Below the pieces are notes generated by a model. It did no database searches. It saw only the letters and a list, made by a program, of their open reading frames with translations, and was not told the DNA's origin. Of a DNA stretch of 64,000 bases, positions 34,440 through 43,475 are shown piece after piece. Each line of letters opens with the position of its first letter. Position 1 is the first letter of the stretch. The DNA is from Pseudomonas putida S13.1.2 (GTDB lineage Bacteria; Pseudomonadota; Gammaproteobacteria; Pseudomonadales; Pseudomonadaceae): contig NZ_CP010979.1 in assembly GCF_000498395.2 (NCBI RefSeq), positions 6,540,001-6,604,000 of the forward strand. Direction: 5' to 3'. Both the position numbers and the translations under genes were made by a program.

Positions 34440-35377
34440 GCCCGGCGCAGCAACGCCAGGCGCTGCGCGATGCGGCGCAGTGGCATGCCCGCTTGAGTGC
34501 CGGGGCGGACTACCCGGCGCTGTATCAGCGTTGGCAGGCGTGGCACCAGGGCGACCCTGTTCATCAGTGGGCCTGGCAGCGGCTGGAGGCGTTTCACGCC
34601 GAGCTGAGCAGCGTGCCGGCGACCATGGCACAGCGAACCTTGGCGGTGGAACAACCACTGGCAGGCAGGCGTACCGTGCTCAAGGGCCTGGTGCTGGGCC
34701 TTGGCGTGTCGGGCCTGGCCTGGACTGGCTACCGGCAGACGCCGCTGTGGCTGGCCGATGTGCGCACGGCCACGGGCGAGCGGCGTCAGCTGCGGCTGGA
34801 AGATGGCACCCAGCTCACCCTGAACACGGGCAGTGCCGTGGACATCCGCTACGACCACCAGCAGCGCCTGATCATCCTGCGTGCTGGGGAAATCATGGTG
34901 ACCACAGGCAAGGATGCACGACCACTCAGCGTGCGCAGCCAGCAGGGCGAGATGCGCGCGTTGGGTACGCGTTTTGTCGTGCGCCAACTGGACGGGCAGA
35001 CCGAACTGGATGTGCTGGAACACGCTGTTGCCGTGCGCAACCGGGCAGATGCCGAGCCGTTGCGGGTGGAGGCGGGCATGAGCTTGCGCTTCGGGGCTGG
35101 GCCATTGCCCGAACCACAGGCGCTCGACCCCAACAGGGACGAGTGGGTGAATGGCCGGCTGGTGATCGACAACTGGCCGCTGGGCAGGGTGTTGGACGAA
35201 TTGCAGCGTTATCGCCCGGGCTTTATCGAGTGTGCCAAGGAGGTTGCGCACCTGCGCCTTTCGGGGGCCTTCCCGCTGGACGATACCGCGCGAGCGCTGG
35301 AGGCGATTGCACAGGCGCTGCCGGTGCGGATCGAGACACGTACCCGGTTCTGGGTGCGGGTGCGGCCTTTGGCTTGA
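34436..35377 (+). CDS. FecR-like anti-sigma regulator
   Basis: A 313-residue FecR family protein. An N-terminal cytoplasmic domain (about 1-85, with the FecR W residues HQWAWQRLEAFH) is followed by a membrane segment (LKGLVLGLGVSGLAW, about 90-105). The periplasmic FecR domain comes next (TATGERRQLRLEDGTQLTLNTGSAVDI and AGEIMVTTG). It passes the signal from the TonB receptor across the inner membrane to the sigma factor. The GTG start overlaps the sigma stop by 4 bases, which indicates translational coupling. Confidence 0.92.
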   Translation: MSPAQQRQALRDAAQWHARLSAGADYPALYQRWQAWHQGDPVHQWAWQRLEAFHAELSSVPATMAQRTLAVEQPLAGRRTVLKGLVLGLGVSGLAWTGYRQTPLWLADVRTATGERRQLRLEDGTQLTLNTGSAVDIRYDHQQRLIILRAGEIMVTTGKDARPLSVRSQQGEMRALGTRFVVRQLDGQTELDVLEHAVAVRNRADAEPLRVEAGMSLRFGAGPLPEPQALDPNRDEWVNGRLVIDNWPLGRVLDELQRYRPGFIECAKEVAHLRLSGAFPLDDTARALEAIAQALPVRIETRTRFWVRVRPLA

Positions 35378-35387
35378 CGCTGTAATT

Positions 35388-35493
35388 GGGGCTGCTGCGC
35401 AGCCCTTCGCGGGCACGCCCGCTCCCACAGGGGCAAGGCTGTTGCAGTACATGTGGGAGCGGGCATGCCCGCGAAGGGTCGCAAAGCGACCCC
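35388..35493. repeat. REP inverted pair
   Basis: Facing REP units with an extended outer arm (GGGGCTGCTGCGCAGCCC... and ...GGGTCGCAAAGCGACCCC), between fecR and the receptor gene. The pair could damp read-through into the receptor gene. Confidence 0.85.
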
Positions 35494-35512
35494 AAAGTGC
35501 CGCAGACAGTTT

Positions 35513-35540
35513 TTAAAATATTTCTCGTTTGCATTGTCGG
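35513..35540 (+). promoter_or_regulatory. Candidate ECF (FecI-type) promoter of the receptor gene
   Basis: An AT-rich block (TAAAATATTTCTCG, then TTTGCATTGTCGG) lies 63-90 bases before the receptor ATG. Its layout resembles iron-starvation sigma promoters in Pseudomonas. No experimental support is available. Confidence 0.4.
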
Positions 35541-35602
35541 TTTTCCGGTTTCACACGACCCCTCCTGCAAACCGCCACCACAGGCATTTGAAGGAGCCCC
35601 CC

Positions 35603-38050
35603 ATGCACCCCCGTGTTACCCGCCACAGCTACCCCAGAAAACCCCTTGTCGTTGCCATGTTCAGTGCCGCCTTGCTGCTGCAGGGTGGGGTAGTTCATCC
35701 ACTGACGAGCGCCGGGCGAGTCAGTGCCGCTGAAGCCGCTCGCAGCTATTCCATCGCCGCAGGGCCACTGGGCGCGGTGCTCAGCCGCTTTGCCAGCGAT
35801 ACCGGGGTGGTGTTGTCGTTTGAAGCCGAACTGACTCAAGGCAAGCACAGCCCGGGGTTGCAGGGGACATACAGCGTCGAGCAAGGTTTTGCCCGGTTGC
35901 TGGCGGGCACTGACCTGCAGGTGATGGCCGCGAGCAATGGCAACTACGTGCTGCTGCCTCGCTCGAAGGATGGTGCGCTTGAACTGGGTGCGACCAGTAT
36001 CAATGCCTCGGGCTTGGGGGCTACGACGGAGGCGACAGGGTCTTATACGACCGGGTTAACCAGCACGGCAACAAAGATGAATTTGTCCATTCGTGAAACG
36101 CCGCAGAGTATAAGTGTAATTACTCGTCAGCAAATGGATGATCAGCACTTGGCTAGCATGACCGACGTACTTAATCAGACGCCTGGTGTAACTATGTCCC
36201 AAGATGGTGGCGAACGTTACAATATCTATGCCCGCGGCAGTGCCATCAACACTTATCAGTTTGACGGTGTGAACACTACCCAGGAGAACCAGACCCGCAA
36301 TATGCCCAGTACCCTGCTCGACATGGCCCTGTACGATCGGGTAGAGGTTGTCCGGGGCGCTACCGGGTTAATGACCGGTGCTGGTGATCCAAGCGCCGTG
36401 GTGAACTTGGTCCGAAAAAAACCAACTCACGAGTTTCAGTCTTCTTTCCAGAGCACAGTTGGAGCCTGGGATTATTATCGCGCTGAGGCCGATGTGGCCG
36501 GTCCGCTGAACGAGCAAGGTAGCGTACGCGGACGCTTCGTGACGGCAAAGCAAGATAACAAGAGCTACATGGACTGGTACAGTCAGAAAAGAGATATTTT
36601 GTATGGCGTAGTGGAAGCCGACGTGACGGATTCGACCCTGATTCGCTTCGGTGTCGATTATCAAAAATACAAAGCAATGGGCTCGCCTGGCGTTCCATTG
36701 TTGTATAACAATGGAGCGGCCACAAACTTCTCACGTTCGACCAGCTCAGGATCTCGTTGGTCGTATGACGAATTCGAAACGACCAACTACACCCTGACCT
36801 TCGAGCAGACGCTCGCTAATGACTGGAAAGCAAGGCTGGTCACCAACTACATGGATATCGACCGCGACTCTCCGTCGGCTCGCTATCGAAGTACTAGTGG
36901 CTTATCCTATCTTGACCCGGTTACCGGGGCAGCAAGTCTGGAGCGCTCGACCACCACCGCCGACCAAACCCAGCGCGGCGTAGACTTTTCAATCCAAGGT
37001 CCACTCGAGTTGTTTGGCCAAACCCATGAGCTGATTGCCGGCTACAATTATTCTGACTACGAAAACAACCACTACTCGACCTCGGGCGGCATAGTCAGTG
37101 TTGACTTCAATAACTGGGAAAATGAAGTTGATCGTGGCACTTATGTACCCGGGCTGGATTTTGATATCAGTTCACGGCAGTCCGGTTATTATCTGGCAGC
37201 CCGGCTTAATTTTACCGAAAACCTTCATCTGATCCTGGGTGCGCGCGCCTCCAATTACAGCTATGACTATTACCTGAAGAGCCTAGCTGTCGTAAACGCA
37301 AAACCTACCACCTATGGCATGACTGAACGTGGAGTGGTCACTCCCTATGCGGGCTTGATTTACGACTTGACCCCAGAGCAGTCGGTATATGTAAGCTATA
37401 CCGATATCTTCAAGCCGCAGAGCAACGTTGATATCGCCGGTAAACCGCTTGACCCCGAAGTCGGCAAAAACTACGAGCTGGGCTGGAAGGGTGAGTTTTA
37501 CAATGGCCGCCTGAATGCGAATATTGCCGCGTTTATGGTGAAGCGCGACAACTTCGCCGAAGACATCGGTACAAATGTACCGGGTACGACTATTGCGGCT
37601 TCTCGCCCGATCGACGGCGCTGAAACCAAAGGTTTCGACCTTGAACTCTCTGGAGAGATCGCGCAAGGCTGGAACTTGCACACAGGCTTCAGCCACGCCA
37701 AATCCAAGAACGCCGATGGCGAGCGCTTGAATACACAACTGCCACTAGAAACATTCCGCCTGTGGAATACCTACCGACTGCCAGGCGAATGGGACAAACT
37801 GATGATTGGCGGCGGCGTCAACTGGAATTCAAGCTCCTCCTTGACCTATACCCGTTACAACACAAAAATCAAGCAGGACGATTATGCAGTGACCAGCCTG
37901 ATGGCGCGTTACAAGTTAAATGAAAACTTAGCTGCAACGCTGAACCTGAACAATGTCTTCGACAAGAAGTACTACGCTGGGATGGCCGGCAGTTACGGTC
38001 ACTACGGAGCCCCTCGCAACGCCACTCTGAACCTGCGCTACGACTTCTGA
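35603..38050 (+). CDS. TonB-dependent siderophore receptor with signalling domain
   Basis: An 815-residue outer-membrane receptor. A signal peptide (about 1-45) is followed by an N-terminal STN signalling domain (about 47-125; YSIAAGPLGAVLSRFASDTGVVLSFEAEL). The plug domain begins near residue 155 (MNLSIRETPQSISVITRQQM, then YDRVEVVRGATGLMTGAGDPSAVVNLVRKKP), and a 22-strand-type barrel ends in ATLNLRYDF. The STN domain contacts the FecR protein encoded upstream, so this is a transducing receptor of the FpvA class. AAGGAG precedes the ATG. Codons from about 36060 onward are markedly AT-richer than in the STN part, which suggests the plug and barrel were exchanged. The ligand is unknown. Confidence 0.93.
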   Translation: MHPRVTRHSYPRKPLVVAMFSAALLLQGGVVHPLTSAGRVSAAEAARSYSIAAGPLGAVLSRFASDTGVVLSFEAELTQGKHSPGLQGTYSVEQGFARLLAGTDLQVMAASNGNYVLLPRSKDGALELGATSINASGLGATTEATGSYTTGLTSTATKMNLSIRETPQSISVITRQQMDDQHLASMTDVLNQTPGVTMSQDGGERYNIYARGSAINTYQFDGVNTTQENQTRNMPSTLLDMALYDRVEVVRGATGLMTGAGDPSAVVNLVRKKPTHEFQSSFQSTVGAWDYYRAEADVAGPLNEQGSVRGRFVTAKQDNKSYMDWYSQKRDILYGVVEADVTDSTLIRFGVDYQKYKAMGSPGVPLLYNNGAATNFSRSTSSGSRWSYDEFETTNYTLTFEQTLANDWKARLVTNYMDIDRDSPSARYRSTSGLSYLDPVTGAASLERSTTTADQTQRGVDFSIQGPLELFGQTHELIAGYNYSDYENNHYSTSGGIVSVDFNNWENEVDRGTYVPGLDFDISSRQSGYYLAARLNFTENLHLILGARASNYSYDYYLKSLAVVNAKPTTYGMTERGVVTPYAGLIYDLTPEQSVYVSYTDIFKPQSNVDIAGKPLDPEVGKNYELGWKGEFYNGRLNANIAAFMVKRDNFAEDIGTNVPGTTIAASRPIDGAETKGFDLELSGEIAQGWNLHTGFSHAKSKNADGERLNTQLPLETFRLWNTYRLPGEWDKLMIGGGVNWNSSSSLTYTRYNTKIKQDDYAVTSLMARYKLNENLAATLNLNNVFDKKYYAGMAGSYGHYGAPRNATLNLRYDF

Positions 38051-38156
38051 TCTAGCGCCCCAAAAACTCAAGCACAAAGGGGCAACCGTCCGGAAGCTTT
38101 GACACCACCCCGTGTCTGTCTGGAAAATAGCCCCCTTGTCTTGAGGATCATCGGAA

Positions 38157-38993
38157 ATGGCTCTGCTTGGGCGTTACAACAGTTTGCAAATCGTGAAGCA
38201 CGTGGACTTCGGCCTGTACCTGGACGGCGGCGCCGATGGCGAGATCCTGCTGCCGGGGCGCTACATCCCGAAAAACGCCGAAACCGAGGTGGATGACTGG
38301 CTGAACGTATTCATCTACCTGGACAGCGAAGATCAGCTGATCGCCACCACCGAAAAGCCCAAGGTGCAGGTGGGTGAGTTTGCCAGCCTCAAGGTCAAGG
38401 ACATCAATGGTGCCGGCATCTTCCTGGACTGGGGCCTGCCCAAGGACCTGCTGATGCCGTACTCGGAAGAGGCACGGCAGCTGAAGATCGGCGATTACTG
38501 CGTGGTGCACGTCTACCTCGACAAGCGCACCCGCCGCATCACCGCCACCTCGCGCCTGGACCGTTACCTGGACGTCACCCCGGCCGACTACAAAGTCGGG
38601 CAACCGGTGGAGTTGCTGGTGGCCGGCGAAACGCCGATGGGCTTCAAGGCCATCATCAACAACCGCCACTGGGGCCTGATCCACAAGAACGAGGTGTTCA
38701 AGTTCCTGCGTTCGGGCATGCACGAGAAGGGCTTCATCAAGGAAGTTCGCCACGACGGCAAGATCGCCCTGAGCCTGCAACCGGTAGGTGCGGCCCTGGC
38801 CGACAGCCTGCAAGAGCAGATCATGGCGCGCCTGGAGGCTGAAGGTGGGGTGTTGGCCGTGTGCGACAAGAGCGACCCGGCGCTGATCAGCAAGCTGTTC
38901 AACGTCAGCAAGGGCAACTTCAAGAAGGCCATCGGCGCATTGTTCAAGCAGGGCCTGATCGTCATCCATGACGACCGTATCGAAAAGGCCTGA
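38157..38993 (+). CDS. S1-domain RNA-binding protein (CvfB/YitL-like)
   Basis: A 278-residue protein with tandem S1-like domains, first at residues 1-65 (LQIVKHVDFGLYLDGGADGEILLPGRYIP) and next at about 70-130 (LKVKDINGAGIFLDWGLPKDLLMP). A third domain (GLIHKNEVF) follows, then a C-terminal winged-helix (LISKLFNVSKGNFKKAIGALFKQGLI). This is the CvfB layout. The family binds RNA; the specific role in Pseudomonas is not established. It follows the receptor gene by 106 bases and converges with the 126-aa gene. Confidence 0.85.
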   Translation: MALLGRYNSLQIVKHVDFGLYLDGGADGEILLPGRYIPKNAETEVDDWLNVFIYLDSEDQLIATTEKPKVQVGEFASLKVKDINGAGIFLDWGLPKDLLMPYSEEARQLKIGDYCVVHVYLDKRTRRITATSRLDRYLDVTPADYKVGQPVELLVAGETPMGFKAIINNRHWGLIHKNEVFKFLRSGMHEKGFIKEVRHDGKIALSLQPVGAALADSLQEQIMARLEAEGGVLAVCDKSDPALISKLFNVSKGNFKKAIGALFKQGLIVIHDDRIEKA

Positions 38994-38998
38994 CGGCC

Positions 38999-39379
38999 TT
39001 ACGCCTGCACGAAGTTGCGGAAGTCCAGCTGCTCGCCGCCCGGACGGGTGTCGCGCAGCAGCGAGTCGCGGTCGGCGCTGAGGGCCAGGCTGATGGTGGA
39101 GCGGCGCTTGCCGGGCTTGCGCACTTCCATCTGCTCCAGGTGAGCCTTGAGGAAGTTGGTGGGCACCTTCAGGTGCTGCAGCTCATCGCTTTCTGGCGTG
39201 TGCAGCAGCAGGTTGACCCAGTCGGCCTGGCCTTTGCCCAGCAGCTTCACGGGCACTTCGAACCACCACAGGTTGCGTTTGTTGTCCAGGATGGCGAACA
39301 GGGTGTTGCTGCTGTTCAGCACCGGCTTGGCCAATGCTTCGTTGCGCCGGGCGATGGCGGCGGGTTTGTCGAGTTTCAT
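38999..39379 (-). CDS. Conserved hypothetical protein, 126 aa
   Basis: A 126-residue protein rich in charged residues (MKLDKPAAIARRNEALAKPVLN, then FAILDNKRNLWWFEVPVKLLGKGQADWVNLLL). There is no signal peptide or membrane helix. It shows a plausible mixed alpha/beta fold and a basic segment (EVRKPGKRRSTISLAL). I do not recognise the family. It converges with the S1-domain gene with a 5-base gap. Confidence 0.65.
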   Translation of the reverse strand: MKLDKPAAIARRNEALAKPVLNSSNTLFAILDNKRNLWWFEVPVKLLGKGQADWVNLLLHTPESDELQHLKVPTNFLKAHLEQMEVRKPGKRRSTISLALSADRDSLLRDTRPGGEQLDFRNFVQA

Positions 39380-39460
39380 GCAGGTTCCTGCGGGTTGACG
39401 CTATGAAGGCCTGCATTGTGAGGGGTGGCACGGGGCGGGGCAAGGTTTGTAACTTGCGTT

Positions 39461-39564
39461 GCCTGTGCCGGCCTCTTCGCGGGCTTGCCCGCTCCCACAG
39501 GTTTACCACAGGTTTGTAAACCGTGCGGTCCCTGTGGGAGCGGGCAAGCCCGCGAAGAGGCCGG
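39461..39564. repeat. REP inverted pair
   Basis: Facing REP units between the 126-aa gene start and the end of the beta-helix gene; the right unit ends 5 bases before that gene's stop. Confidence 0.9.
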
Positions 39565-39569
39565 TAGCG

Positions 39570-41042
39570 TTAGCGTCGAACCGGCAGGCTCAACTCGGAA
39601 GTTGCCCCGTCAGCTGTCGTCACGGTCGCAGTAAAGCTGCGCAACCCGCCGATGTTCTCCAGCACTTGCGCAAACTGCGCCTGCCCCTGCTTGCCACTGT
39701 TTACCAGCACCTCCCCAAGGTACTGCTCCGCCTCGGTGCCATCCGCCTCGGCATTGCCAAAGAACTCCACCCGCAGCAGGCTCGACACCGGCCCCTGCAC
39801 TTCACCACGCAACACATTGCCCTCCAGCGCAATCAGGCGTGGCGCCTGCTGGTTATGATTGGGCAGCGGCTGGCAAGGCTTGGGCTCGCCGTTGGCATCG
39901 CAGATGATCGCCTGGTCTTTCTTCGGCAAGTCGGCGCCCACCCCGCGCGAACCCACATACAGCGCATGCGCCTGCGCCGGCACGCCAAACACGATGGCAC
40001 CGGTGCGCTGGCCCGGCACGCACGAACCGCCGGCTTCGCAGCGGCGGATATCCTGGCTGTTACCCCAGATGCGGTTGCCGGTCAGGCGGGTGGCGGTGGC
40101 CTCCGGCTCCGGGCGCAGGGCCACGCCGATTCGGTTGCCGTGGATCAGGTTGCCGTCGAGCATGTTGCCCTCGCCGGTGACGCTGACGCCGATCGAGTTG
40201 CCGCTGAACGTGTTGGCTGCCAGGTAGTTGCGCTTGCCCCAGTTGATCTGCAGGCCGTCGGAGTAGTTCTCGAAACGGTTGCGCACCACGCTGTTGTCGT
40301 TGCCCAACAGAATCTCGATACCCTGCGAGGGCTCGGGGTTGGCTGCAGTGGAGCGGAACAGGTTGTCGGCCACCAGGTTGAATGCCGCGCCGCGGGTCAG
40401 CTCCAGGCCGTCGCCATTGTCGAGCAGCTGGTTGCGCAGCACCTTGTTGTGGTTCGTGGTGGTGGCGGTGGGGTTACCCGCGCCGTCGTCACCGGTCAGC
40501 ATGATGCCTGCGCCGCCTTTGTTGGCGACGATGCGGTTGTCTTCGATCACGTTGCCACTGGCGCGGTTGACCAGGATGCCGATGCAGAAGTTGCGCACTT
40601 CCAGGCCGCGCAGGTGCACGCCCTGGGTGTCGCGCAGCACCAGCCCGGGGTTGGTGGTGGTGCGCACGTTGGTGCCGAACTGGCCGGGCAGGGCGCCGGG
40701 GCAGGTGCGTACGCCCTGGTCCTTGATGTAGGCCGAACCGTCGATGGCGATGTATTGGCCATCGCGTGCCCAAGGCAGGCCGGTGATGCGCACCGGGCCC
40801 TTGATTTCCGGCAGTGCACGGCTGGGGCGGATCACGTAGGGCGGTTTGCCGACTGCAGCAATGTCGATGCTGTAGTGGCCGGGGTTCTGGTTGCTGGTTT
40901 CGATGGCCCAGCGCAGCGAGCCGGGCTGGTCGTCATCGGCGTAACGCTCGACACGCAGGGTTTCGGGGTTGGCCGGTGCGGCGGCCAGGGCGGGCAGGGG
41001 GAGCAGTGGCAGCAAGGCCACCAGCGCAGGCATCAGACGCAT
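39570..41042 (-). CDS. Secreted right-handed parallel beta-helix protein
   Basis: A 490-residue protein with a signal peptide (residues 1-21, cleaved near ALAAA). The body has repeated coil-type turns such as GLEVRNFCIGILVNRASGNVIEDNRIVANKGGAGIML and NLIHGNRIGVAL, the parallel beta-helix signature of pectate-lyase-like and NosD-like proteins. A CSLREA-like opening (DDDQPGSLRWAIETSN) precedes the helix. The C-terminal 130 residues form a separate domain (LIALEGNVLRGEVQGPVSSLLRVEFFG). No catalytic triad for a known lyase is evident. The ribosome site is weak, so the start (first of two nearby ATGs) is provisional. Confidence 0.75.
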   Translation of the reverse strand: MRLMPALVALLPLLPLPALAAAPANPETLRVERYADDDQPGSLRWAIETSNQNPGHYSIDIAAVGKPPYVIRPSRALPEIKGPVRITGLPWARDGQYIAIDGSAYIKDQGVRTCPGALPGQFGTNVRTTTNPGLVLRDTQGVHLRGLEVRNFCIGILVNRASGNVIEDNRIVANKGGAGIMLTGDDGAGNPTATTTNHNKVLRNQLLDNGDGLELTRGAAFNLVADNLFRSTAANPEPSQGIEILLGNDNSVVRNRFENYSDGLQINWGKRNYLAANTFSGNSIGVSVTGEGNMLDGNLIHGNRIGVALRPEPEATATRLTGNRIWGNSQDIRRCEAGGSCVPGQRTGAIVFGVPAQAHALYVGSRGVGADLPKKDQAIICDANGEPKPCQPLPNHNQQAPRLIALEGNVLRGEVQGPVSSLLRVEFFGNAEADGTEAEQYLGEVLVNSGKQGQAQFAQVLENIGGLRSFTATVTTADGATSELSLPVRR

Positions 41043-41285
41043 GGGTGCGGGTATCCGGAAAACATTGTTCTTATCGAGTGCCAGCCTGCTGTGGGCGGAC
41101 GTTTGCGGGGATTCTAGGGCAGCTGCGTGAACTGCGTAGGTGCGCCGGGCTGATTTGGTGCGGTATTCGCCCGCAGTTTTACCGCTCGGCTTGTGACTGG
41201 AAAATCCGTTGAAACTCTCGGCGAGGGTGTTGGGTCCACCTTCTGTCGACACGGTTCACGTGTCTCCATTTGCAGGAGTTTTGCC

Positions 41286-41465
41286 ATGAGCGGTACTAAA
41301 GACAAAGCGAAAGGTCTGGCCAACGAAGCAATCGGCAACGTGAAACAGGGTGTTGGCAAGGTGACCGACAACGACAAGCTGCGCGCTGAGGGTAAGGCGC
41401 AGGAGCTTAAAGGCGAGGCGCAGCAGGTCAAGGGCGATGTAAAGGATGCAGTGAAGAAGCCTTGA
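41286..41465 (+). CDS. CsbD-family stress-response protein
   Basis: A 59-residue hydrophilic helical protein (MSGTKDKAKGLANEAIGNVKQGVGK...) made of repeated K/A/G-rich segments, matching the CsbD family. CAGGAG lies 7 bases before the ATG. Members are induced by general stress, but the mechanism is unknown. It stands alone before a REP pair. Confidence 0.9.
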   Translation: MSGTKDKAKGLANEAIGNVKQGVGKVTDNDKLRAEGKAQELKGEAQQVKGDVKDAVKKP

Positions 41466-41480
41466 TTTGAGGCAACCTGA

Positions 41481-41560
41481 ACCGGCCTCTTCGCGGGCAT
41501 GCCCGCTCCCACACGCACGTACCTGTGGGAGCGGGCGTGCTCGCGAGGAGGCTGATACAG
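41481..41560. repeat. REP inverted pair (short spacer)
   Basis: Facing REP units separated by only a few bases, between csbD and yihY; the right unit is more diverged. Confidence 0.85.
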
Positions 41561-41659
41561 GCTTACACATTTTTTGATGCATTGGCCGGGAGCAGCACAG
41601 CAGCGGTATGGTCTATTAGACTTGTCTGTTGAATCGATCGAGCGGCGAAAGGAGACGCT

Positions 41660-42619
41660 ATGATTTTTTCCGCCCTGCAGGGCCTGCCCTTGCACCGCGT
41701 GCTGGTTCGTACCATCAAGGAATTTCTTGATGACGAGATGTCCACCTACGCCTCCGCGCTGGCTTACCAGGCGCTGTTCTCGCTGTTCCCTTTTCTGCTG
41801 TTCCTGATTGCCCTGATTGGTTTCCTGCATTTGCCGGACTTCTTTTCATGGCTGCGCCTGCAATCGGAACTGGTGCTGCCACCTCAGGCGCTGGAACAGG
41901 TCAACCCGGTGATCGACCAGTTGCAGCAGTCCAAGGGCGGGCTGTTGTCGGTGGGTATCGTGATCGCCTTGTGGACCGCGTCGGCCGGCGTGCGCCTGAT
42001 GATGAGCGCGATGAACGCCGCTTACGATGTGCCTGAGGGCCGCCCGGTATGGAAGCGTATCCCGCTTTCCATTTTCTATACCATCGGCCTGGCTGGCATG
42101 CTGCTGGCGGCCGCAGCACTGATGGTGCTGGGCCCCCAGGTGATGGAGTGGATCGCCGCCCAGATCGGCATGCAGGAGTTCATCGTCACGCTTTGGACCA
42201 TTCTGCGCTGGCCGGTGATCATCATATTGCTGATGGTGGCGGTGGCCCTGATCTACTACGTAATGCCTGACGTGAAACAGAAGTTTCGCTTCATCACACC
42301 CGGCTCGGTACTGGCAGTGGTGGTGTGGATCGTGGCGTCACTGGGCTTTGCCTACTACGTGAAAACCTTTGCCGACTACAACGCCATGTACGGCAGCATT
42401 GGTGCAATCATCGTGCTGTTGCTGTATTTCTATATTTCCGCTGCCGTGTTGCTGCTGGGTGCGGAGATGAATGCGGTGATCGAGCACATGTCGAGCGAGG
42501 GCAAGAACCCTGGCGAGAAGGATTTCGAAGGGCACAAGGCCCCGGAAACCATCACCGTGCTGGGCCATGAACACCCGCAACCGAGCCAGCACCAACCTTC
42601 CGAGCCGAACCCCAGATGA
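41660..42619 (+). CDS. YihY/BrkB-family membrane protein
   Basis: A 319-residue inner-membrane protein with about six helices (YQALFSLFPFLLFLIALIGFLH, LLSVGIVIALWTASAGVRLMMSAMN, IGAIIVLLLYFYISAAVLLLGAEMNAVIE). The family signature around YASALAYQALFSLFP and the C-terminal glutamate-bearing helix are visible. A hydrophilic tail of about 40 residues ends the protein. It overlaps def by 4 bases. It was once called ribonuclease BN by mistake; the transport or structural role is unknown. Confidence 0.9.
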   Translation: MIFSALQGLPLHRVLVRTIKEFLDDEMSTYASALAYQALFSLFPFLLFLIALIGFLHLPDFFSWLRLQSELVLPPQALEQVNPVIDQLQQSKGGLLSVGIVIALWTASAGVRLMMSAMNAAYDVPEGRPVWKRIPLSIFYTIGLAGMLLAAAALMVLGPQVMEWIAAQIGMQEFIVTLWTILRWPVIIILLMVAVALIYYVMPDVKQKFRFITPGSVLAVVVWIVASLGFAYYVKTFADYNAMYGSIGAIIVLLLYFYISAAVLLLGAEMNAVIEHMSSEGKNPGEKDFEGHKAPETITVLGHEHPQPSQHQPSEPNPR

Positions 42620-43152
42620 TCCGTGACATTCTCAAGATGGGCGACGAACGCCTGCTGCGCATCGCCCCGCCAGTGCCCGAGCACATGCTCGGCACTGCCG
42701 AACTGCAGCAACTGATCGACGACATGTTCGAAACCATGCGCCATGTGGGCGGCGTCGGCCTTGCCGCGCCACAGATTGGTATCGACCTGCAGTTGGTGAT
42801 TTTCGGTTTCGAGCGCAGCGAGCGCTACCCGGATGCCGAGGCGGTGCCGCAGACCATTTTGATCAACCCGGTCATCACGCCCACGTCCACTGAACTGGAG
42901 GACGGCTGGGAAGGTTGCCTGTCGGTGCCCGGCCTGCGGGGTGTGGTGCCACGCTTCAAGCATATCTGCTACGAAGGGGTCGACCCCCAGGGCAACCCCA
43001 TCAACCGCTTTGCCGACGGCTTCCATGCGCGGGTGGTGCAGCACGAGTGCGACCATCTGATCGGCCGGCTGTACCCGTCGCGTATCCAGGACTTTGCCAA
43101 GTTCGGCTACACCGAGGTACTGTTCCCCGGGCTTGAGGTCAGCGACGACTGA
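42616..43152 (+). CDS. def: Peptide deformylase
   Basis: A 178-residue metal-dependent deformylase that removes the formyl group from nascent proteins. The three motifs are present: GVGLAAPQIG (46-55), EGCLSVP (metal ligand C101) and QHECDH (H143, H147 with catalytic E144). It overlaps the yihY gene by 4 bases (ATGA), so translation is coupled. Its 3' end overlaps the convergent GNAT gene by 46 bases. This is likely a secondary deformylase, as pseudomonads usually carry a second copy beside fmt. Confidence 0.93.
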   Translation: MIRDILKMGDERLLRIAPPVPEHMLGTAELQQLIDDMFETMRHVGGVGLAAPQIGIDLQLVIFGFERSERYPDAEAVPQTILINPVITPTSTELEDGWEGCLSVPGLRGVVPRFKHICYEGVDPQGNPINRFADGFHARVVQHECDHLIGRLYPSRIQDFAKFGYTEVLFPGLEVSDD

Positions 43153-43475
43153 CCCCGCTGCAGGGCCACCAGGCGTTTGCTGCGCTGGTAGCGCTGCAGG
43201 CGGCTGGCCAGGGGTTCTGGCAGTTGCCCGGCCATGTGGAAACCCAGGCGCTCATAGAACGGCACCAGGTCCGGGTGGCAGAACAGCCAGGTCGGCCCCT
43301 TTGCCTGTTTCAGCGCCGCCTCGATCAATTGCCCAGCCACCCCTTGGCCGCGTTGCTGCGGGTCGACAAACAGCCCCGTCAGCCATAAGCCTTCGCCCAC
43401 CGCGCTCAAACTCAAGCCTGCAATAATGCCCGGGGCCCTTGCCACCCACAGTTCAGCGTCGCCCGCAGCACGCAT
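43107..43475 (-). CDS. GNAT acetyltransferase, start codon uncertain
   Basis: From the first in-frame ATG (43475) this gives 122 residues with the GNAT acetyl-CoA motif (FVDPQQRGQGVAGQLIEAAL). However, the frame stays open upstream with a typical GNAT N-terminus (STLSATERRLLDHFYRQHASR). No ATG, GTG or TTG is found before the frame closes at 43673. The best-placed upstream initiator is an ATC at 43562 with AGGA 7 bases before it, which would give 151 residues, the usual GNAT length. The gene either uses a non-standard start, has lost its ATG, or begins short. Its 3' end overlaps def by 46 bases. Confidence 0.7.
   Translation of the reverse strand: MRAAGDAELWVARAPGIIAGLSLSAVGEGLWLTGLFVDPQQRGQGVAGQLIEAALKQAKGPTWLFCHPDLVPFYERLGFHMAGQLPEPLASRLQRYQRSKRLVALQRGQSSLTSSPGNSTSV

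Noticed and set aside
32913..34658. 581-aa version of the DUF6279 lipoprotein gene
   Set aside because: The extra 295 residues are antisense to the FecI and FecR genes; the lipobox signal peptide and ribosome site place the start at 33773.
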